A stretch of DNA of 64,000 nucleotides from Piscicola geometra (lineage: Eukaryota; Annelida; Clitellata; Hirudinida; Piscicolidae). The stretch spans positions 3,383,239 to 3,447,238 of the forward strand of contig OX030962.1 of assembly GCA_943735955.1 (NCBI GenBank), in the 5' to 3' direction. Under the pieces are notes generated by a model. The model was given only the letters and a program-made list of their open reading frames with translations. It searched no databases and was not told where the DNA came from. Positions 26,745 through 38,500 of the stretch are shown piece by piece. Each line of letters opens with the position of its first letter. The stretch's first letter is position 1. A program made the position numbers and the translations under genes.

Positions 26745-26937
26745 CTGTGTCTCGGATGAAAAAGTAAGTCCCGACAGAAGTTTAATTCTTGTAACTATAA
26801 AAATTGTGCCTTGTAATGGGTTGTTCAAAACGTTTCCAATTGTTATTTTATTATTATAAATATAAGTGTATCTAATAACAAAATAATAGAAAAAATAATC
26901 GAGAAGAGTATTTTTTCAGTTATAATATAAAAAAAAG

Positions 26938-26943
26938 AATAAA
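26938..26943 (+). terminator. Candidate poly(A) signal of the Hox gene
   Basis: AATAAA about 195 bases after the stop codon at 26742-26744. It is the first canonical signal in the 3' flank. Confidence 0.5.
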
Positions 26944-26949
26944 ATCTTG

Positions 26950-28628
26950 AATGACTCGTCGTAGCCATCGATTTTAACTAGTGGCTTTGAAGGGGAAAGC
27001 TAAGGTTTTTGAGTTCGATTGAAAAAATAAAATTCTGATAAACGTCTTATTAATGTAAATAAAAGTTTTCCTTCTGAAAAAATAATTCTTGTTAAAATTC
27101 ACATTGGTTTGAGATGGGTAACATTTTATACAAATTATTTTTGAAATATTTATTTTTCTGAATTTTCATCCAATATTTTGCTATAATCTATTTTTATAAT
27201 GTAATATTTTTTTTTGTTCTTCATATGTTAGAATTTTTATTTTCTGTTTTCTTTTTTGGGTAATTATTTCGAATTGTTGTTATTCAATATATTTTACAAT
27301 TTATTTTCATTTCAATCATTATTAACCTTCTTTATTTAATTCACATTCATGTCGTTTCAATAAAATTTACACAAACTATATTGCAGTCATTAGTCACAAA
27401 CATAATAGAAAAACATACTTAGTGCAATACGAATGCTTTAATTGCCCCCTTTGTTAACGTTTTGTTTCAAAAATATTATTTTCAAACTTAAATGGGATAA
27501 CTAATTATCCACAAACCCAAGTTAACTCATTGTATAAGTGGTAGGTTAGAATTTAAGATGTATTTTTTCGCGTCAATATTTCAGTGGTGAGATGTAGTGA
27601 TGCGTTGATAGATTGATTTTTGTGTGCTGTCTATTTCAAGATGTTCATTTCAGTTTTAAATACAATTCATACAATACTTTTTGTATTTTGAGCCTGATAA
27701 TATTCAATATTAAAACTTTTATTTTACTGATTTCAAAATAATAGAGATTCAATTTAAAAACTCTAAATTAAGATTGTTATCTTTTCTAAAGACTCACGAT
27801 CAATATTGGAAAGTCATGGAATAGGAGTGAACTGATTCTTTCAATTTAACCTACTGATAAAAATCATAATTTTACGTCTATTAAATTTTTCTCAGATCCT
27901 GGCTAGCGAACTACTAAAATTTTTGCGATTTCTAGAAAAATTTGGTAAATAACATTTTCACTAGAAACTTTTACATTTTATTTTTACATAATTGAATTGG
28001 GATAAAACCTGAGTTTAAATTTTTTATATAGTTTAGAAATGTTGATTTAAACAAATTAAGAAAAGGCGCTTATCAATAAGTTTATATTCTAAAATGTTTG
28101 TAGAAACGTCTGCTTTCATAAAATTATCTTTATAAAGTGAAAAGAGTATTTAAAAAAGTAGAAAATATTTATGAAATAATTGTTCAAATACTAAAAATAG
28201 ATTTTAAAATGTTTTTGAGTATGCACTGGCTACGGGTCCGGCATTTAAATAAATAATAGTGAACGCAAATATTTTAATAAATGAATTTATTAACTCAAAT
28301 CTGATTCTCTTAATCTTTTGGTGAAATGTTAATATAACCTTATCGTCATTTAAAAAACTATTTTTGTTATTTAGCGAGAAATTCACTTTAAAGGGATTTA
28401 TAAGAATTCATAAAAAGTGTTAATTTATTTATTTATAAGACGTTTTCATTAATTGGTTCCTGTAGCCTAACTTAGGATATCCATCTTGCGAGCCATTTCA
28501 AATCTCAGATATTTTTAAAACTAATATTTTTGCATGAATTAAATATGATAAACAATTAAATTAATACTTAATTTAATTGAGATAAACTAAAAATTATAAA
28601 TATTCAATTTTTACCCCACAGGTATACG
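26950..28628. other. AT-rich Hox 3' flank
   Basis: No coding frame recognised. A TTATTTAGCGAGAAA motif near 28370 (plus strand) is identical to the terminal repeat of the small element at 33539-33789, so a relic of that family may lie here. Confidence 0.4.
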
Positions 28629-28700
28629 GGTTAGGGTAAAGGTTAGGTTAAGGGTTGAGGTTAAGGTGAGGGTTAAATTTAGGGTTAGGGTTAGGGTTGA
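28629..28700 (+). repeat. Degenerate TTAGGG telomere-like tract
   Basis: GGTTAGGG, GGTTAAGG and GAGGTTAAGG variants ending in two exact TTAGGG units. Interstitial, about 2 kb after the Hox gene. A similar tract lies at 33557-33644. Confidence 0.8.
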
Positions 28701-28748
28701 TATTAATAAAGATGATCATTAGACTATTAGTTTGATGTACCGTCATTT

Positions 28749-29065
28749 ATATAAGATGTTAAGTTATAAATAAAATTATAAATATAATTATAAATATAAT
28801 TATAAATATAATTATAAACAAAATTATAAATATAATTATAAATATAATTATAAATATAATTATGAATATAATTATAAATATAATTATAAATATAATTATA
28901 AATATAATTATAAGTATAATTATAATTATAATTATAATTATAATTATAATTATAATTATAATTATAATTATAATTATAAAGATAATTATAAATATAATTA
29001 TAAATAGAATTATGAATATAATTATGAATATAATTATAAATATAATTATAAATATAATTATATTA
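28749..29065. repeat. (TATAATTATAAA)n AT-only tandem array
   Basis: About 26 copies of a 12-base AATATAATTATA unit with a pure (TAATTA) core near 28915-28975. Strong DNA-unwinding potential, no coding content. Confidence 0.9.
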
Positions 29066-29072
29066 TACGGTA

Positions 29073-29371
<299 letters not shown>

Positions 29372-29399
29372 AGTTTTTCAATTCTAAAAACGTATATAT

Positions 29400-29887
29400 T
29401 AATATTTTTATAAAACTATTTTTATTAATAACTTCATTCTATGCAAACAACAAGAAAACAGTTTTTTCTCAAATTTTTAAATTTAAGATGGTATTTCGCT
29501 AACCAGGGTCTGAATATTTCAATTTGAATACGGGCAAACAGATTTATAAATGCAAGCGAATAAGAATTTTGAAAAAAGCCGAATAACATGTTCTGATATT
29601 ATTAGTTATATTATATAATGGAAATTTAAATGCATTTAAAAATCAGAAACTCCAAGCACAAAACTCGGAGTTTTACCCGGGTAGCCAAAAAGAATAAATA
29701 AGTGGGCAGTAATAACGATTGTATTATTTCTTAAAATCCAATCTTCCTATTTGATCAAGATACATGGTGGATTTTGATATTTATAATTCAATTAATATAT
29801 AAATAAAATTATATTTCCATTTGAGAAAGAAAATATTTTTTTATAGCAAACTTTCACAATTTTAGTCACAAGATAAAAGTAAATATT
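29400..29887. other. Non-coding spacer
   Basis: Nothing recognised. Confidence 0.35.
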
Positions 29888-29946
29888 TAGCGCTTTTTTA
29901 GCTTCCTAAATGGCGCTATACAAATAATAAGTGATTGATTGATTGT
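29888..29946 (+). mobile_element. 3' tail of a (TGAT)n-ended retroposon (copy 1 of 3)
   Basis: AGCGCTTTTT, then GGCGCTATACAAATAATA, then GTGATTGATTGATTG. Similar tails occur at 43771-43835 (-) and 62727-62770 (+). A GCGCTATA box followed by a TGATTG repeat is the shared 3' end of many LINE/SINE pairs in marine invertebrates. Confidence 0.55.
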
Positions 29947-31117
29947 ATGATTGCTTGAAGGATAAGATAATAAAGCCAATGTTTAATATATATTTTGTTA
30001 ACTATTTTCATTGTTCAGCCTTTCACATATTTTTTATCATTTTAATTTTCGTAATAAGGATTCAGGTAATAAATAAATAAATAAATCCCGGTGCATGCTG
30101 ATATCTCTATTATATTATAGTATTAGAGATTAATATTATGTTAAAATAATAGTATTCAATAAAACTGTAATCATAATATGAAAGAGTTTTAATTATTATT
30201 TTAACACTATTATTGAAATGTGTGTTAGTAAAAATATTTTGTTTATTCGCTATTCAAGTTTTTCTTCATTAAAAGTAGTAGTAGTAGTAGTTTTCACCGA
30301 ATTGAACACATTAATAAATAGTCAAGCTAACTTTAGATGTTAGATTATTAAGTATCAAGCGACGCTGCGAATGAACAGCCAGACAAACTAAATTGAGGAG
30401 GTGAGTTCCAAAACATGGTAATTCTTACAGACATGAAAATACTCCTACAAATAAATTAACGCCAGTAATTCGAACGTTGATTTTTATATTGCAAGAACAA
30501 ATGAAATAATCAAGCGCCAAATTCTTAGCTCGTAATTGTACTTAGCAAGTTTCGGAGCGAACATTCATATATTTAGCATGTGCTGCCTGTAATAATACTG
30601 AAATAAAAATAATTTTAAAAAGCACATATGTTGTTTATGAAGCATTATTTTATAAAAAATAAATGTAAAAAAATTAAATTGCAACTTTTTTTTAAAAAAC
30701 GTTTATTTTTTTGGTTAAATTTTAATTTTATTTTGAAAAATTAAAATAAATCAATTATCAATAAAATAGTCAATAATCAAAATCTTTCTTATTAATTAGG
30801 TCTACTTAACGGGTTATGGAAAACACGCATGCACGTACTTAACAGTTTTTACTGTAAACACATTTTTCTAGAGCTTATAAAGTTTCATTTAAGCGCTTTC
30901 TCGAAACATGCTTATAAAGACTATTAAGCTAATAGGTAGGATAACTCATTTCTCGAAAATTTTCATTACAGGTTTTGGAACTCACCTTCTCAATTAGCCC
31001 TGTCGAACAAATAATTAATCAAAATTTTATATTTAAAAACCTATCAAGTTAAAAACCAAAACATCCAGAACCATCAATCCAAACTTCAAAACACATCTCG
31101 GTAAATCCCGTGAATCT
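29947..31117. other. AT-rich 3' flank of the membrane-protein gene
   Basis: No gene seen. A short (AGT)6 run lies at about 30275-30292. The 3' UTR of the minus-strand gene should occupy the right-hand end. Confidence 0.35.
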
Positions 31118-34100
31118 TCAAAAGTCGACAGAGTAGCCTTTCTCCTCGACGCCCTTCGGTGAAGCGTTTCTTTGTTGCGAAAAGGCAGGAAAGACATTCG
31201 ATGAAGGCCTTGTGTTGATGACGACTCCCGTGGCTCCACCGAAACCACTTACATTTCCACTTGTGAATCTTTTAGCACCCCATCCATACACCGCAGCTCT
31301 ACTCGAGATGCCACCACCAGTGCTAACTTCACCAATTCCATCAGCGCTACAGCTGCCAGTGTTTACGCTACTATTACCACATCGACCACCAGTAACGTTT
31401 ATGGTGGCTCCAACAAAAGCACCACTGCAGTAGTCATAATCATCTTCAATTTTCATAGATTTTTCTTGCATTTCATAAGGTTTTGGCGGCTGATTGGGTT
31501 GACCTGGTGCAAAAAGTGTCGGTCCTTGCACCTGGTACTGATCTATCACAGGTTCCATTTCATAAGTTGTAGTTGTAGTTTGTTTCTCGGTGAGCGGGGA
31601 AGAAATTAGATAAGCTGTTGTTAGCTTCTGTTGTTGTAGCTGCTGTGCATGTTGTAGAAGTTGTTGTTGCAGTTGTGGTTGTTGCTCTGATTGAGTGTTC
31701 AGTTGAAGTACTTGGGCTTGTTGCATACTTTGTTGGGGTAAGTTTACCTGGAGACTTTGTGGTTGTTGGTGTAGTTGCTGTTGGGGTAGGTTGAATTGAA
31801 GAATTTGGGAAGTTTGTAGTTGTTGCAATGGTGCATATTGTTGTTGCGGTTGCTGAGCAACTTGATTTTGCGTTTGTTGATCACTTTGAAAAACTGCATC
31901 TTCTGGTGTCTTGCTTTTCCTGTTGCATAAACATAAACATTTAAGAATCTATCATTCTTTATACTTCGTTGATGAATTGTCCTTTAAATACTAATACTAT
32001 TATTTTATAATTAATGTCATTAAAAGATAAAAAACACAACAAGGTAAAGTACTTTTTCTTCTTCTTTTTTTTCGACTTTTTCTTAACTTCTTCATCACTA
32101 TTATCACTGCTACTTGTGGTTTCACTGCTGGCCTGTTTTACTTTCCTGTTGTTTCAGTTGAAACAATTTAGAAGTTAGTTTCCATTATCTTTCATCAGTT
32201 ACTCGACATGAAATATTTGAATGAATAATTGTAAAAATTTAAACAATGAGACGAAATGTACTATATTACTTTTTATTTTTTCCTATCTTCGACTTTTTTT
32301 TTGTTTCCGCGTCACTATCCTCAATACTGGTATCACTGCTGTTAAAATTTAAGAATTTTAATTACTTATTGAAAAAATAATTATTTTAAGCTTTAAAAAA
32401 AAATTTAATGACCTATCATGTTTCTTCTTTTTCTTCTTTATCCTGGTAGTGTCGACTACAAATTTCACCTCTTTTTCTTTCATCTTTTTCTTATCTTCTT
32501 CAACCGCTCTAGTGTCAAATTAGAGTCTATTTATCCGTCAAAGATTTAAACCTAAAATTTCTTCTAGATATCTAAACATCATTAAAACGTCAGACACAAG
32601 GATAATTATTCTCAACAACCTCCGGACACTGCACTAACGTTTGAGAAATTGTGGGATAGAAAGGAGGAACTGGAGCATTTTGCACTTCCATTTGAGGGTA
32701 AGTGCTGCAGTGATGGCAGAAAAAATGGCGAAAGTATAAATAAAATTAATACAATAAAATACTATTTCACAAAAACTCTGTCTTCGTCCCCTATTCTTAA
32801 ATAATGAATAACCTTTTTTCCTAATTAAATTTTTTCCTAAAGATTTTTGTAACTACTCACACAACAAGTAAAGCTATAGCATTTTAGTTATCGAAACAAT
32901 TTTCAAACAAATCACTAACGTTGGAGAAGTGTTGGAATATAAGTACTGAACTGGCTTTTGTTGCACTTCCATTTGAGGGTAACTCCTGCAAAGGGTTTTG
33001 GAAAGAGTTTAAAACTCAAAGTAGTGATCAAAGTGATAAAAATGTTAACAAGTTTAAATTATATAAATACTAATTTTTTTTCCACACATATATTTATTAA
33101 AAAATATTAACGCATCAATTAGTTTGTGCACCATTAAAAAACAAAAAAATCACAATTTAAAAAAAACATAAACAAAATACACCATAAAGTCTATTTTAAA
33201 AAAATCTTAAGAATGCAGTCTCCAAACAAAGTTCTCACATGTGAGAAGGGTTAGGGTAAAAGGAAGGAACTGGGACTTGTGATACTTCTATTTGAGGATA
33301 ACTTCTGCAATGGTGGTGGAAAGAATGGAAACCGTTTAAATGGATCTGATAGTGATATTAAGTTTGACGAATTAAAATTCTAAATTTGAAGCTATCAATA
33401 TATTATGTAAAGCATACATATTTATATAAATGAGCAAAAGAACACAGAAAAAAGCATAAATAATTATTAAAATCATAATATAAACAAACGTAATTTATAT
33501 TTAGCGAAAATATTCTCGCTAAATAGCATATCTTGATATTATTTAGCGAGAAAATTTTAGGGTTAGGGTAAGGATTAGGGTTATGTTAGGGTAGGGTTAG
33601 GGTTAGGGTAAGGAAAAGGTTAGGGTAGGGTAAGGATTAGGTTAAACGTTGAAAACGATTATTTTTATTTTTATTGAGTTCATATATTTTGATAAGTTAT
33701 ATTAAGATTTGTGATTGAGTTATTTTGATATTAACAAAGAATAAAAATTTGGTGCAGATTTTTGTATTTTGAATTTTCTCGCTAAATAACATTAGGCATA
33801 AAAAAACAAGGGTACTTACAGGAAATGCTGATCAGGCTGGTAAGGGTTGTTGGTGGGCATGGCGAATGCGGGCATGTAAGTGGAAGCAGCTTGCATTGGT
33901 ATTGGTTCCATACTTGTGAAATAAAAATTAATAGAACATTTGTTAACATTATTAAAGTACATTAAACTCAGACAATCTTCAGAACCGCTATGTAAGATAA
34001 ATAGCAATTAAATATCTACTACCTTGTTTCCCAGTTTTTTCTGTAAAACTCTTCAGCATCAAAGTCATCTTCATCAGCTATCTGTGCACTATGTCCAAGT

Positions 34101-34773
34101 TCATTCAACGGTTCATTCGACCAGTTTGATGCCACCGCGTTAACCTTATTAACTTCCACTTTTGATACGTAGTTTTTGAATTCTGAAGCTTGCTCTCTAG
34201 TAGTGGTGTTGTAGGGAAGTGTGCAAGGTTTATGTTAATATACTGGTGAATAATGTTCTAAGAAGACGTTGAAACACTTAAATTTCATTTTCACCGTATT
34301 TTAATAACATCGTTTATAATTTTTTAAAATTAAAATGTAACTTTTCAGATGTTTTTCGACTTCGAAAATATTACAGATAAATCAAACTACTTGTGCGTAA
34401 GTTTTTTACCACTTTAAAAATGTTCACCTTTTGAATTCTTGTCTGTTGCTGTAGCTCTTGTATTCGTTAGGAGAAGACTCGAAAGCCCTTTTCCGTCTTC
34501 TGTACATAATACAAGACAGCAAAGTAAGAAGTATCAAAACCCCTCCTATTGTGCCTGATACTATTGCTATGGTGGAGAGGTGTTTGGGAAGTGCAGGGTG
34601 AAGAAGATTGTTTGAAGAGGGGGTTTAATGAGGGTTTATATGAAAAAAAACCAATTAAGAATATTAATATTGAAAGAGTTAATGCTAGTGGTATTGCTTT
34701 ATAAATAAAATGTAACAAATATTGTTTTACTTTAAACATAAACACTTAATGTAGGTACCTGTTACGCTCATAT
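31118..34773 (-). CDS. Single-pass membrane protein, 3' part, with duplicated-exon cytoplasmic tail
   Basis: Exons on the minus strand: possibly a 15-base microexon 34773-34759, then 34566-34428, 34196-34023, 33912-33820, 33304-33239, 32985-32920, 32704-32639, 32508-32413, 32338-32270, 32145-32053 and 31919-31118. From the transmembrane exon on, every junction is phase 2. The first sure exon encodes the helix IVSGTIGGVLILLTLLSCIM followed by the stop-transfer YRRRKR, so the remaining 500 or so residues are cytoplasmic. They include an acidic exon (DEDDFDAEEF), three 22-residue Tyr-Pro-Gln repeats encoded by three 66-bp exons, two Lys-rich exons (DSDAETKKKSK; NSDEEVKKKSK), a Gln-rich tract and a Gly/Ser/Asn-rich end. 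No ectodomain was found, so the family is unknown; 5' exons must lie above 34.8 kb. Probably an adhesion or receptor-type protein with a disordered tail. ORF and splicing confidence is good, function open. Confidence 0.75.
32639..33304 (-). repeat. Three tandem 66-bp duplicated exons with introns
   Basis: Exons 33304-33239, 32985-32920 and 32704-32639 are each exactly 66 bases, phase 2-2, and encode (S/T)YPQ(M/I)EVQ plus a Pro/Tyr-rich half. Each starts after TGCAG; two share the donor AAC|GTTAGTG and the third uses CAT|GTGAGA. Their spacing (about 319 and 281 bases) shows that introns were duplicated along with the exons. Confidence 0.85.
33539..33789. mobile_element. Small inverted-repeat element (MITE-like) containing telomere-like repeats
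   Basis: Left end TTATTTAGCGAGAAAATT (33539-33556) is the exact inverse of the right end AATTTTCTCGCTAAATAA (33772-33789). The interior begins with a degenerate TTAGGG tract (33557-33644). A partial palindrome TTTAGCGAAAATATTC plus TCGCTAAA lies just to the left (33500-33525). Sits in an intron of the membrane-protein gene. No coding capacity. Confidence 0.7.
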
Positions 34774-35796
34774 CTGTCACAGAATATTAAAATAAAATTA
34801 ATCAATTTAGGTCAATTTAAAATTGATTTTAAATAAGGAAAATAATATCGAAAGTCAATGCTTTGAAATAATTTTTTCGCTAGAAAGTTTTTATTTGAAA
34901 AATACGTGAAAAGGTGTATCTCAATAGTTTGAGGCGTGTTATAAGTAATATCAAACAATAGTTTTTTGATGTTATTATTTTAGAATAAAATAAAAATAAA
35001 ATAAAGACTTGAAAGAATAATTTAAATATTGAAAACACTGCATACAAGAAATCGAGCTAGGTCTCTCACGAGAGATTGTCATAGCTGCATGCTGCTCTGA
35101 CTACAATAATCCCTCTCTTTGTTAAGCTGTTCGTCTAGCAGTTGCGCCTCTAATCAAAAGAATTTTCTTTAGTGGAGCTGTCTTTTGTTTAATTTCACAC
35201 AACTGAGTTATTTATCATGTTATTTATAATAATATTCCAGTATATTTAGTAGTCGTAGGAGAAATTGTGCATGTTTGGGTGTGTCGTGCCTAAAAAACAA
35301 AATAAAATAATCTCACAAATGAATAATTTATTTATGAATTAGTTTTCTTCCAGATAATGAATAATTGAAGATGACCCATGACATTATTTTCATTCAGCTT
35401 GCCCATCTATATAAACATATTTTGACTAATACCTACATCATGATTTTTTTAATGTAAAATTTTTATTTCTGAACTATAGAAAAACAAAACGACGATGATG
35501 ATGATATCTATTTTCAATGTGCCATGGCAAGCAGCAGATGCGCCACTTGTGAATTAGTAAATTGTAGTTAACAAATAAATAAATTAATATTTCTTGGTAT
35601 AAAAAAAATAATAATTTAAAAACAGAAAAATACCATGTTAAAACGAAAAATAAAATAAAATTCATATTATATTCGGCAAATACTGTTTAATCGGAAAAAA
35701 AGTTTTTTAAAAATCGGTATTGCGAAAATGATGAATTTAGCAAAGTAAATGCAATAAATTATAAATTAAAAAATCATGGGTTGATTAAAAATATGG
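34774..35796. other. Spacer or upstream intron of the membrane-protein gene
   Basis: No convincing exon or repeat found. The 5' exons encoding an ectodomain, if adjacent, were not recognisable. Confidence 0.35.
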
Positions 35797-35915
35797 ATGA
35801 AAAAGAAAAAAAAGAAAACATTAAGGAAGGATCGGTACATCGTGAAGTTGGTGAGGCACAATAGGAAGATTGCAGCTAGAAATGTAAAAAATAATATCGA
35901 GATACAATTCAAAAA
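35797..35915 (+). pseudogene. Tc1/mariner-type transposase helix-turn-helix remnant
   Basis: A short frame contains TLRKDRYIVKLVRHNRK and IAARNV, resembling the second HTH of Tc1-like transposases (R-x-D-R-x-I-x-R-x-x-R-x-N-R). The frame continues to 36018 without recognisable DDE domain. Probably a decayed fragment; only one motif supports it. Confidence 0.45.
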
Positions 35916-36018
35916 AGGTCCTCTACCACACAAAATCGTTGGAATAGTAGGGGAGGTTGCTCAAGATGAACCGGTTTCTAAGATGGAACGAGCATATTTA
36001 CAGCTATGTGATGTATAA

Positions 36019-37819
36019 AATACTTTTTATTTAGTTTTCTATTTATGCATAAGTTTTCTTAGCACATTTATATGTTGGTTTCGTTTCTAAAGGTTGCCTC
36101 ATTTAATTATAATAATTGAAAAACTGAGTTCTAGAAGAATAGTTAAAAAGTTGGAAGATAACATTTTGTTGTTTTTTTCTCACAACCGAATTTAAAATTT
36201 ATTATTATTAATTAGATGATGCACTATAGTTTCATTATGTGCAAGGTGTATAATTAATAGTTCAGTGGTTAGCCTGTTGTAACCATGGATGTGTAGCATG
36301 GTCATAGTTGTCGAAGATTAAACGTAGGAAGATATTATACACATTTGTCCATCTCGGGAGATGATAAATCTATATAGACTAAATACAATATAATATACAA
36401 AATAATGTTTATATTCTAAATATACTATTGAAAATTAATACAACCCAATAATTAATTTTTTATTAAAAAAACTGTTAGTGTTCATTAGCATTGACACAAG
36501 TATGTTCTATTAATAACTAAATCTCAAATTTGAATAGATGTAAACTTTCTTCTCATTAGTCTCAAACGACTGTAAACTTGAAGGTTTCACGGGAAATGGT
36601 TGAAGCTAAAAGTGAAGTGCGAAATGAAAACATTTATTTGGTAAAGCGAGTTTAACTCATGTTATTCTGAAATATAATTCTGAAAATTGTATAACAAATT
36701 TCGAGCGTTTATAAAAGACATTTGATGAAGCGTTTGAGAAGAAACTGAAAGACTACATGTTTCAAAATAAATTAGTTTTTTTGGAATGATCAGTATTGAA
36801 AAAGCGGCAAAAGTATTTTTTTAAATAAATAAGATAGTCGGATTATAAGCAAAATGTTTAAATTATAATTTTTATAACATATTATATGATTTCCTCTTAA
36901 GCAACTAAGCATTCCATCTTGGGAGCCCAGTTGCTCAAGATAGAATTTTTTAGTGTTCATGTTTGAGGTTAATAAACTATTAATAATTTTTTAATCTATT
37001 TATTATGTTAAAGTTGATAAAGTTAGACAAAGAGTCAATATAATGGCTGGCTAAATTTTAATTTACGTTATTGGTTATGTTATTGAGCTATGAGGCTACG
37101 TGTAAAAATCATTCTATCTTTTGCAATCTCCCCCTATGTAAAAATTAAACACTTTTTAAATAAAATTGTGTGGTGAGAGACTTTTTTGAAAATTAAATAA
37201 AGCAAAACTGATTTTCATTACTTGAAATAATATTTATTAATTCATGAGACAGAAAATCAACATTTTAACAAAATATTAAAAGTTACAAGATTTATGTAGT
37301 AAGAAACCTTTTTGAGAATTAATCAGAATGAAACTTTTTTCCTTCTTTAGAGCAAATATTCATCGATATATGACACAGGGAATTAATTATTCAACAAAAA
37401 GTTAACAAGTTATAATCCTAATATACATATAAGATTTATTATTTCATTAGGAATAATAAAAAATCGATATATTGCATTTTTTGTCCGTTCTCAAATGATG
37501 TTGCAATTCTGTATCACCAGTGATGGGCAAATCTCAAAGAAAATCTTCATGTAAAAACTCAAATAATCTCTAAAAATTATTTGAATCCTGAGACACAAAT
37601 CTCAAACCGAATATCAAATTTTCAAATCGAATCGAATCTTTAAATGTTAAAATTTCAAATTTTTATAGAATAATTTGATTACAATAATCTCTTTCAAATA
37701 CTGCCAGTAATTTTCACTACTTGAAGAAAATTGCTGTAAAAAACTAATAATAATTAATATTGAAATAGGAACAAAGATATAAAGTTATCCGTCTGAAATT
37801 AATTAGATTTCAATTATGG
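36019..37819. other. Gene-free AT-rich stretch
   Basis: No coding or RNA gene recognised. Confidence 0.4.
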
Positions 37820-37994
37820 GGCGAGCGGGTTGGCTTAGATGAGAAAGTCATTGGACCTGCAACTTAAAGGTCGCCAGTCCTAATCTCTGTTCAGCCAACC
37901 GTGAGCTATCATATACCTTGTGTATATGATGCGGTGTTTCACGACTTATGTCGTGTGAGTGGCGCCTCAGTTGCGTGCCTTGGCGCTTATAAAT
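37820..37994 (+). mobile_element. tRNA-derived SINE, family A (copy 1)
   Basis: A tRNA-like head (GCGAGCGGGTTGGCTTAGAT with an A-box-like core, then a decayed B box at GGTCGCCAGTCCTAATC) is followed by a conserved body (CAGCCAACCGTGAGCTATCA) with an internal hairpin (ATATACCTTGTGTATAT), ACGACTTATGTCGT, and the end CGCCTCAGTTGCGTGCCTTG. Matches the minus-strand copy at 42904-43110 over its whole length. Confidence 0.75.
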
Positions 37995-38397
37995 AGGCAT
38001 TATTTTAATAAATTCTAATGCAAATGATAATGGATTAAAATCAGAAAACTCGAATAAGGATATGGTGAATAGGATAATTAAATAATACAAATAAGCTATG
38101 ATAATATAAATAAAAACTATAGAATGAAATTTTTCAGAAGACGAGAAAGGAATGTTTTACTTTCAAACTTGGTATATATTGGTGTATCGAAATTGTGCTT
38201 ACGGGGTCTAAAGTTATGTGTAGATGTTTTAAGAAAAGGTAGAATTTGGTTAAGAACGTGGTCACAGTTAGAGGATCTTCTTTATAATAGTTCAGTGTCT
38301 AAAGGAGTAAAAATAGAAGTGATAGATGGGTAGAGAGAGGAAAGATATTTAAGTCTGATAAGTTTTTTAATTCTACCACGCATTGGCAAACTTCAAT
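37995..38397. other. Region left of the Gypsy primer-binding site
   Basis: Expected position of the 5' LTR, but no matching 3' copy was found downstream of pol. A short frame at 38124-38333 has no recognised similarity. Bases 38370-38393 duplicate part of gag. Confidence 0.4.
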
Positions 38398-38412
38398 TGG
38401 TGACCCCGACGT
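38398..38412 (+). other. Primer-binding site (tRNA-Trp type) of the Gypsy element
   Basis: TGGTGACCCCGACGT is complementary to the 3' end of animal tRNA-Trp including CCA, the priming tRNA known for CsRn1/Kabuki-type elements. It would mark the end of a 5' LTR. Confidence 0.8.
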
Positions 38413-38500
38413 TTCAACCTCGTGGACTTTCCAACAACAACATCTCATTCTTGGAGAAGTTACAGAGACTGCCGCAGTTCAACCGCATAAAGACAACAAC

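Noticed and set aside
28629..28700. Chromosome end or telomere
   Set aside because: The tract is short, degenerate and flanked by unique sequence on both sides, so it is interstitial.
37820..37890. Functional tRNA gene
   Set aside because: The head resembles a tRNA, but the B box is decayed, no cloverleaf closes, and the sequence continues into a SINE body shared by other copies.
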